NCBI RefSeq assembly: GCF_039534085.1
Contig: NZ_BAAAUT010000019.1
Location: forward strand, 1-64,000
Source of the DNA: Planomonospora_B alba
GTDB taxonomy: Bacteria > Actinomycetota > Actinomycetes > Streptosporangiales > Streptosporangiaceae
DNA length: 64,000 nt
Reading direction: 5' to 3'
Position numbers and translations under genes: made by a program. Below are positions 58,568 to 64,000 of the stretch, piece after piece (position 1 is the first letter of the stretch; every line of letters begins with the position of its first letter). The notes beneath the pieces were generated by a model. That model was not told the origin of the DNA and made no database searches. It saw only the letters and a program-made list of their open reading frames with translations.

Positions 58568-59131
58568 ATGAAGACGAAGACGACACCCACCCTCTCCTCC
58601 GCCCCGCGGACCGGCGCGCGGACCCCTCCGCGCGGCGGCACGCCGGGCCCCCTGGGGGTCCGCGCGAGCACCCTGGCCAGGACCCTGCTCGCGGTGAGCG
58701 CCGCGGCCGCCGTCGGGAGCGTCGCCACCAGACCGGCCTCCCTGTGGTACAGGCGGCTGCGCAAGCCGTCCTGGCAGCCGCCGTCGGAGGCGTTCGGGCT
58801 GATCTGGACACCGCTGTACGGGCTGATCGCCGTCGGGACGGCCCGCGTCCTGGACCGGCGGCGGGGAGCCGACCGCACCGCCTTCGCCGCCCGGTTCGCC
58901 GCCAACCTCGTCCTCAACGCCGGGTGGACCCTGGCCTTCTTCCACGGCCGCTCGCCCCGGCTCGCCCTCGCCGAGATCTCCGCGCTCAACGCCTCGAACG
59001 CCGACCTGGTCAGGCAGGCGTGGGCGACCGACCGGGCCGCCGGGGCGGTGCTGCTGCCCTACGCCGCGTGGACGGCGTTCGCCACCGCGCTCAACACCGC
59101 GATCGTCCGCCTCAACCCGGCCGAGAAGTGA
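58568..59131 (+). CDS. TspO/MBR-family membrane protein
   Basis: A 187-aa protein with a basic N-terminal extension of about 35 residues followed by five hydrophobic segments. Landmarks are WYRRLRKPSWQPPSEAFGLIWTPLYGLIAVG and NLVLNAGWTLAFFHGRSP, both typical of TspO. The family binds porphyrins and related ligands and affects stress responses; the partner here is unknown. The ATG at 58568 follows GGTAGGGGCCCGCC. Confidence 0.9.
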   Translation: MKTKTTPTLSSAPRTGARTPPRGGTPGPLGVRASTLARTLLAVSAAAAVGSVATRPASLWYRRLRKPSWQPPSEAFGLIWTPLYGLIAVGTARVLDRRRGADRTAFAARFAANLVLNAGWTLAFFHGRSPRLALAEISALNASNADLVRQAWATDRAAGAVLLPYAAWTAFATALNTAIVRLNPAEK

Positions 59132-59247
59132 AAGTTACATCCCCGCGCCGCTGACGCGGCAGGTCGCGGCGGCGCCGCCGGCCGGCCGCTTCCCGCCCGC
59201 GCCGCGGCTTCCTAGCATCGGGCGCCGGACGACGGCGGGAGAGGACG

Positions 59248-60378
59248 ATGCGGACGGGCAGGACGGTCGCGGCGGCGATGGCCGCGCTGGCGGCACTGGC
59301 GGCGGCCCTGGGGGCCGTGCTGGCGGGTACGGCGGGCACCGCGCTGTCGGCGCGGGCCGAGCCGGTCAGGATCATGGCGCTCGGTGACTCGATCACCGGA
59401 TCACCCGGCTGCTGGCGGGCGCTGCTCTGGCAGCGGCTGCAGCAGGCCGGTCACACCGGCGTGGACTTCGTCGGGACGCTGCCGCCCCAGGGCTGCGGCT
59501 TCGCCTACGACGGCGAGAACGAGGGGCACGGCGGCTTCCTGGTGACCGACGTCGCCGACCAGGACCGGCTTCCGGCCTGGCTGGCGGCGAGCCGGCCCGA
59601 CATCGTGATGATGCACTTCGGCACCAACGACGTGTGGAGCAACCGCCCCACCGCGACCATCCTGGCCGCCTACGGCGAGCTGGTCGACCAGATGCGGGCG
59701 AGCAACCCCGGCATGAGGATCCTGGTCGCGCAGATCATCCCGATGAACCCCGCCTCGTGCGGCGGGTGCGCCGAGCGGGTCAGGGCGCTCAACGCGGCCA
59801 TCCCCGGCTGGGCCGCGGGCAAGACGACCGCGCGCTCGCCCGTCGTGGTGGTCGACCAGTGGACGGGCTTCGACACCGCCGCGGACACCGGTGACGGCGT
59901 GCATCCCAACGCGTCCGGCGACCGGAAGATCGCCGATCGGTGGTTCCCCGCGCTGACCGCCCTGCTCGGAGCGGGCCCGACCGCCACGCCCACCGCGACG
60001 CCCACGGTGACCCCCACGGTGACCCCCACCGTGACACCGACCGCCACCCCGACGGTGACGCCCACCGTGACCCCCACGGGCGGCGGCTGCACCGCCTCCT
60101 ACCGGGCCGCCAACTCCTGGCCGGGCGGCTTCCAGGGCGAGGTGACCGTCAAGAACACGGGGAGCGCGCCGATCACCGGCTGGACCGTGACCTGGACCTC
60201 CGGCGGGGAGCGCGTCAGCCAGGCGTGGAGCGCCGCGCTCACCCAGAGCGGCTCCACCGTGACCGCGAGGAACGTCTCCTGGAACGGGACGCTGGCGCCC
60301 GGGGCGAGCACCTCCTTCGGCTTCATCGCCTCCGGTACCGTCCCCGGCGCGCCGGCCGTCTCCTGCACGGCCGGGTGA
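59248..60378 (+). CDS. Secreted CE3-type acetyl (xylan) esterase with CBM2
   Basis: A 376-aa modular enzyme. A signal peptide occupies about residues 1-37. The SGNH/GDSL catalytic domain (about 40-240) has GDSITGSPGCWRALLWQ with the nucleophile Ser, GTNDVWSN and GVHPNASGDRKIAD with the Asp-His pair. The pattern is typical of carbohydrate esterase family 3. A Thr/Pro/Val-rich linker with TATPTVTP repeats leads to a C-terminal CBM2 (about 280-376; CTASYRAANSWPGGFQ, ending in VSCTAG). It should deacetylate plant hemicellulose while bound to cellulose or xylan outside the cell. Confidence 0.94.
   Translation: MRTGRTVAAAMAALAALAAALGAVLAGTAGTALSARAEPVRIMALGDSITGSPGCWRALLWQRLQQAGHTGVDFVGTLPPQGCGFAYDGENEGHGGFLVTDVADQDRLPAWLAASRPDIVMMHFGTNDVWSNRPTATILAAYGELVDQMRASNPGMRILVAQIIPMNPASCGGCAERVRALNAAIPGWAAGKTTARSPVVVVDQWTGFDTAADTGDGVHPNASGDRKIADRWFPALTALLGAGPTATPTATPTVTPTVTPTVTPTATPTVTPTVTPTGGGCTASYRAANSWPGGFQGEVTVKNTGSAPITGWTVTWTSGGERVSQAWSAALTQSGSTVTARNVSWNGTLAPGASTSFGFIASGTVPGAPAVSCTAG
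59979..60080 (+). repeat. Linker repeat in the esterase gene
   Basis: Repeats of ACNCCNACNGTGAC-type units encode the TPTVTP/TATP linker between the esterase and CBM2 domains. Length variation would change the linker while keeping the frame when units of three bases are lost or gained. Confidence 0.7.
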
Positions 60379-60499
60379 CCCGGCGGGCGGCGGGACACCG
60401 CCGCCCGGCGCGGGGCGGGCGGCGGACGGCGTCTCCCGCCCGCGGGTGCCGCCCGGTCCCGGTTCCCGGTCCGGGCGGAACGGACGGCAGAATGCGCGC

Positions 60500-60973
60500 A
60501 TGACCTATCGCGTCTGCGTGGTGTGCCTGGGAAACATCTGCCGCTCCCCCATGGCCGAGGTCGTGCTGAGGAAGACCCTCGCCGACCACGGCCTGGAAGG
60601 GCTCGTCACCGTCGAGAGCGGCGGGACCGGGGGGTGGCACCAGGGCCGCCCGATGGACGAGCGCGCCGCGGCGGCGCTGGCCGGGCGCGGCTACGACGGC
60701 TCCGCGCACCGCGCCCGGCAGTTCCTGCGGGAGTGGTACGGCCAGGCCGACCTGGTGCTGGCCATGGACCGGGAGAACCTCCGCGCCCTGCGCCGCCTGG
60801 CCCCGGAGGGCGCGGACGTGCGGCTGTTCCGCTCCTTCGACCCGGCGGCGCCGGAGGGGGCGGAGGTGCCCGACCCCTACTACGGCGACCGGGAGGGGTT
60901 CGCCGAGGTGCTGGAGATGGTGGAGGCCGCCGCCAAGGGCCTGGCCGAGGAGCTGGCCCGCCGGCTCCGGTGA
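60500..60973 (+). CDS. Low molecular weight protein tyrosine phosphatase
   Basis: A 157-aa phosphatase. The catalytic P-loop is VCLGNICRSPMAE at the N-terminus (CX5R with Cys and Arg) and the general acid Asp lies in EVPDPYYGDREGF. Length is standard. The ATG at 60500 begins right before the first strand. It may reverse tyrosine phosphorylation linked to exopolysaccharide or other signalling; the nearby Ser/Thr kinase is too far away to infer pairing. Confidence 0.95.
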   Translation: MTYRVCVVCLGNICRSPMAEVVLRKTLADHGLEGLVTVESGGTGGWHQGRPMDERAAAALAGRGYDGSAHRARQFLREWYGQADLVLAMDRENLRALRRLAPEGADVRLFRSFDPAAPEGAEVPDPYYGDREGFAEVLEMVEAAAKGLAEELARRLR

Positions 60974-61023
60974 CCCGGTACGGCCCGTTCGTTTGAGGGG
61001 GATTCATCCCTGGGTAGCTTCGG

Positions 61024-62229
61024 ATGGCCATGATGAGCGAACGGAGCCGGCCACCCGACCCGAGCGGATGGCGCGCGACCCCCGGCGCGCTGCGCACGGC
61101 CGCCGTGGCCGGCGCCTGCCTGCTCGTCCTGACCGCCGTGGTGGCGCTGGTCGCGTGGGTGCTCATCCTGCTGGCGCCGCTGACCCTGGCGGTCGTGGCC
61201 GCCCTCCTGCTCACCGCTCTGCTCGGTCCGGTGGCCGCCCTGCTGCGCGCGCCGGCCTGGCTGAGCGCGCTCGGCACGGTGCTGTTCCTGCTGTTCGTCG
61301 TGGCCGGGCCGCTGACGCTGGTGGCGAACCAGGCCGTCGCGCAGCTCGGCGACCTGGAGAGCCGACTGCTGACGGGCCTGGAGCGGCTGCGCGGGTTCCT
61401 GACCTCGGGTCCCCTGAGCCAGAACCAGCTGGACGCCGCGATCGCGGAGATGACGGAGACCCTGCAGCGCGCCGCGCCCAGCCCGCTGGCCGGGGCCATG
61501 ACCGCCCTGCAGACGGTGGCGTCCGTCCTCGTCGCCCTGGTGCTGCTGTTCTTCCTGCTGCGCGACGGGGCCGGCATGTGGCGGTGGGCGGTGGACCAGG
61601 TCCCGCCCCACCGCCGCCGGCAGGTGGACGCCGCCGCCCGCGCCGGCTGGGAGACCCTGGTCGCCTACATCCGGGGGATCGTGGTGGTGGCCGCGATCGA
61701 CGCCGTCGGGATCGGCATCGCGCTGTTCGTCCTGGACGTGCCGCTCGCCCTCACCCTCGCCTTCCTGACCTTCCTGTTCGCGTTCATCCCCATCGCCGGG
61801 GCCTTCACCGCCGGGGCCGTCGCGGTGCTCGTGGCGCTGGTCGCCAACGGCCTGACCAACGCGCTGCTGGTCCTGGCCGCGGTGGTCGTCGTGCAGCAGG
61901 TCGAGGGCAACTTCCTGGAGCCGATCATCATCGGCAGGGCGCTCCGCCTCCACCCGGCCGTGGTCCTGACCGCCGTCACCGGCGGCACGCTCGTGGGCGG
62001 CATCGCGGGCGCGGTCGTGGCGGTGCCGCTCGTCGCGGTCACCTACCGGGTCGCCGACCGCGCGCGCGGCTACGCCGAGGAACGGCGGGCGCAGCCGCTC
62101 CCGGCGGGCGGCGGACCGCCGGACCCCCCTCCGGGCCGGGATCGGCCGGAGGGACCAGGGCGCCCGGAGGGTCCGGCCCCGGACGCGGACCGGCCGGGGC
62201 GGGGGCCGGGGTCACGGCGGGACGGCTGA
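61024..62229 (+). CDS. AI-2E family transporter
   Basis: A 401-aa membrane protein of the AI-2 exporter-like (TqsA/PerM) family. About seven to eight hydrophobic segments are visible. Landmarks include LVLLFFLLRDGAGMWRWAVDQVP in the middle and PIAGAFTAGAVAVLVALVANG with QQVEGNFLEPIIIGRALRLHPAVVL toward the end. The family includes Na+/H+ antiporters, so AI-2 transport should not be assumed. The last 50 residues are Pro/Gly/Asp-rich and cytoplasmic. The ATG at 61024 is preceded by a weak GGGTAGC-type site. Confidence 0.9.
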   Translation: MAMMSERSRPPDPSGWRATPGALRTAAVAGACLLVLTAVVALVAWVLILLAPLTLAVVAALLLTALLGPVAALLRAPAWLSALGTVLFLLFVVAGPLTLVANQAVAQLGDLESRLLTGLERLRGFLTSGPLSQNQLDAAIAEMTETLQRAAPSPLAGAMTALQTVASVLVALVLLFFLLRDGAGMWRWAVDQVPPHRRRQVDAAARAGWETLVAYIRGIVVVAAIDAVGIGIALFVLDVPLALTLAFLTFLFAFIPIAGAFTAGAVAVLVALVANGLTNALLVLAAVVVVQQVEGNFLEPIIIGRALRLHPAVVLTAVTGGTLVGGIAGAVVAVPLVAVTYRVADRARGYAEERRAQPLPAGGGPPDPPPGRDRPEGPGRPEGPAPDADRPGRGPGSRRDG

Positions 62230-62237
62230 CCGGCCGG

Positions 62238-63548
62238 TCACGGCGGGTCCTGCGCGGCGGGCACGCGCAGCGCGATCAGCGCGATGTCGTCGTCGGACTC
62301 GCCCAGCCCGGCGAGGACCCCGTCGCAGAACGCCTCCACGGACTCCCGGGCCAGGGCGGCGGCGTGCTGGCGGAGCCGGATCATGCCGTGGGTCAGGTGC
62401 TCGTCCGGCCGCTCGACCAGCCCGTCGGTGTAGAGCAGGAGCGTGGAGCCCGTCGGCAGCTCCTCGTAGGCGCCCGTCCGCGACACCCCCGGGTCCACGC
62501 CGAGCAGCAGCCCCGCCCCGCCCTCCAGGTAGCGGGTCTCCCCGTCGGCGGTGACCAGCAGCGGCGGCGGGTGCCCGGCGCTGGAGTGGTGGAAGCCCCA
62601 CGGACCGCTCTCCCCCCCGGTGATCAGGCCGTACAGGCAGGTGGCCGTGCGCGTGCCGTACAGGATCTCGTTGACGGCGTCCAGCCGGCGCAGGATCTCC
62701 CCCGGCGGCTCCTGCCGGTCGCAGGCCAGGGTGCGCAGCATGTTGCGCAGCTGGCTCATGACCACCGCGGCGGGCAGGTCGTGACCGGTGACGTCCCCGA
62801 TGATCAGTGCGATGTCCCCCTTCGGCATGACGAAGGCGTCGTACCAGTCCCCGCCCACCTCCGCGGTCTCGTGGGCCGGGCTGTAGCGGGCGGCCAGGCG
62901 CAGCGCGCCGACCTCGGGCAGCCGGTCCGGCAGGAGCGAGCGCTGCAGCCGCTCGGCGATGTGCTGCGCCGCCCGGTACAGCCGCCCGTTGTCCACGGCC
63001 AGGGCGACGCGGTGCGCCAGGTCCTCGACGACGGCCTGGTCGTCGGCGGTCAGCGGCCGGGCGGGGTCGGTGCGGGCGACCGTCAGCGCGCCCAGGACCT
63101 GCCGCCGCACCCGCAGCGGGGCGACGATCGCGCTGTCGGCCTCCAGCCGGCGCAGCAGCCCCTCCCGCACGGCGCACGACGGGTGGTCGTCCTCCTCTCC
63201 GGGCGGCGCCGGGCTCAGCAGCAGCGGGCCGGCACCGCGCAGCACCTGGCCCAGCGGGCCCGGCGCGTCCTCGCAGAGCAGCGGCGGCGGCCCCGCGAAC
63301 CGGCCGCCCGCCCGCTCCGGGTCGCGGTGCGCCGCCGCCACGCGGTGCGGGTGGCCGTGGTCGTCCAGCAGGTCCACCACGCACCAGTCGGCCAGCTGCG
63401 GCACCAGGATCCGGCAGAGCCGGCGGACCGCCTCCTCGGTCGAGAGGGTGCTGGACAGGGCCGACGTCACGTCGCCGAGCAGGGTCAACCGCGCCAGCGC
63501 CTGCTGGAACGCCTCATCGGTGTCACACCTGTCCGGCCTGCCGCCCAT
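62238..63548 (-). CDS. GAF-domain PP2C (SpoIIE/RsbU-type) serine phosphatase
   Basis: A 436-aa cytoplasmic phosphatase. A GAF sensor spans about 30-185 (VEDLAHRVALAVDNGRLY marks its end). The SpoIIE/PP2C catalytic domain follows: EVGGDWYDAFVMPKG, IGDVTGHDLPAAVVMSQLRNML, LLLYTDGLVERPDE and the late ESDDDIALIALRV, supplying the metal-binding Asp residues. Such enzymes dephosphorylate anti-sigma antagonists, which fits the RsbW-like ATPases elsewhere in the window. The ATG at 63548 is preferred over the adjacent GTG at 63551 because GAAGAGG then sits at proper spacing. Confidence 0.94.
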   Translation of the reverse strand: MGGRPDRCDTDEAFQQALARLTLLGDVTSALSSTLSTEEAVRRLCRILVPQLADWCVVDLLDDHGHPHRVAAAHRDPERAGGRFAGPPPLLCEDAPGPLGQVLRGAGPLLLSPAPPGEEDDHPSCAVREGLLRRLEADSAIVAPLRVRRQVLGALTVARTDPARPLTADDQAVVEDLAHRVALAVDNGRLYRAAQHIAERLQRSLLPDRLPEVGALRLAARYSPAHETAEVGGDWYDAFVMPKGDIALIIGDVTGHDLPAAVVMSQLRNMLRTLACDRQEPPGEILRRLDAVNEILYGTRTATCLYGLITGGESGPWGFHHSSAGHPPPLLVTADGETRYLEGGAGLLLGVDPGVSRTGAYEELPTGSTLLLYTDGLVERPDEHLTHGMIRLRQHAAALARESVEAFCDGVLAGLGESDDDIALIALRVPAAQDPP

Positions 63549-64000
63549 CACGACCTCTTCCCCGCCGCTGCGTCAGCACGGCGACGACAACCCGCTTCCT
63601 GGACTGTGCTCATCAACGGTCTCTTCTCTCCACGCGTGTACGGCCCCGGCGCCGCGCCCCGCCGGCGGCCGGCCCGCCGCACCGTCCCGACCGGTGAGGC
63701 TCCTTGCTCACAAGAGCGCAAACGGGTCGATAGGGTGCGGCGGACACGGCCGGGCCGGTGAACCTTTTCTCTTCCTCCTGCCCTCTCATTGCCCAGGCCC
63801 GCCGCCCCACCGCCCCCGTCGCCCCAGGTCACCGCCGGGTCGCGGGTGGCGTCCGGCAGGCGAGGAGGTCCCGGACCCCCGGCGGTGACCGCGCCCGCGC
63901 GGCGGGCCGGTTGTGGTGATCCCGCGCGGCGGGGAACATACGACAGGCGGTGGGACCGGAAGGGCGGGGAAGGAGTCCCCGGCGGCGCCCCCGCGAGGAG
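63549..64000. other. Gene-free right edge
   Basis: No coding region with family similarity or convincing codon pattern was found in these 452 bases. The part around 63700-63740 (TTGCTCACAAGAGCGCAAACG and following) is slightly AT-richer and might contain a promoter for a gene beyond the edge. No hairpin or repeat of note was seen. Confidence 0.4.

Noticed and set aside
63549..64000. Small open frames at the right edge
   Set aside because: They are short, Arg/Pro/Gly-rich, without ribosome-binding sites or family similarity, and overlap one another on both strands.

Overview
The window is very GC-rich bacterial DNA with dense genes on both strands, many GTG starts and frequent ATGA/GTGA stop-start overlaps. 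The gene content points to a filamentous actinomycete. Supporting evidence is a WhiJ/AbaA-like trio (Scr1-type HTH, DUF397, RsbW-like ATPase), F420-type LLM oxidoreductase, WS/DGAT, a GAF-SpoIIE phosphatase, several RsbW-like ATPases, an NRPS locus and a secreted CE3-CBM2 esterase. The overall look resembles Streptosporangiales more than Streptomyces, but that placement is inference only. No rRNA, tRNA, CRISPR array, IS element or phage module was seen.

Layout. 0-7.9 kb: an ABC-2 exporter pair with a TetR regulator, a GT4 glycosyltransferase with a His-rich tail, a Ser/Thr kinase, 6-phosphogluconate dehydrogenase and a uridine-kinase-like protein without its P-loop. 7.9-12.6 kb: DoxX, TerC, a methyltransferase with an N-terminal frameshift, a VOC protein, an EEP-family hydrolase and a NYN-domain protein. 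12.6-17.4 kb: a four-gene, translationally coupled operon holding a Cas4/Dna2-like Fe-S nuclease and an SF1 helicase with two uncharacterised partners. It looks like a split Dna2-type machine and is one of the two best candidates for an undescribed system. 17.5-23.4 kb: an XRE regulator divergent from an MFS exporter, a two-domain GNAT, and a DesK/NarL-type two-component pair.

23.4-33.8 kb: a compact two-gene NRPS locus, A-PCP-C-A-PCP followed by C-A-PCP-TE-MFS. The last protein fuses the terminal module to a thioesterase with a Cys nucleophile (GHCVG) and then to a whole membrane exporter. This is the second main candidate: assembly, release and export in two polypeptides. The third A domain has an Asp-like specificity code; the other two are not predictable. 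A 14-bp hairpin ends the operon.

33.9-46 kb: a DJ-1/PfpI protein, an RsbW-like ATPase whose 3' end overlaps a convergent WS/DGAT gene over a shared hairpin, an SHMT-like enzyme, two decayed genes (SDR and DinB), the WhiJ-like locus with a palindromic operator candidate, a permuted NlpC/P60-like protein, a metallopeptidase-like protein, a diacylglycerol-kinase-like enzyme, and a TetR / P450 / ferredoxin unit. 46-49.3 kb: a remnant of an arsenical resistance locus (dead arsI-like gene, live arsR and an ArsN/PAT-like acetyltransferase), a DUF4132 fragment, and an LLM oxidoreductase divergent from a small HTH regulator with two inverted repeats. 49.4-64 kb: phosphoglucomutase, a flavin reductase, MarR and proline iminopeptidase. 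A peptidoglycan-recycling group follows (BadF-type sugar kinase, GHL10 hydrolase, MurR/RpiR regulator, MurQ), then TspO, the CE3-CBM2 esterase, a low-molecular-weight phosphatase, an AI-2E-type transporter and a GAF-SpoIIE phosphatase.

All calls come from reading the sequence and recalled family motifs; no database search was run. Hairpins and inverted repeats were read by eye, and single-base indels could be assembly errors.
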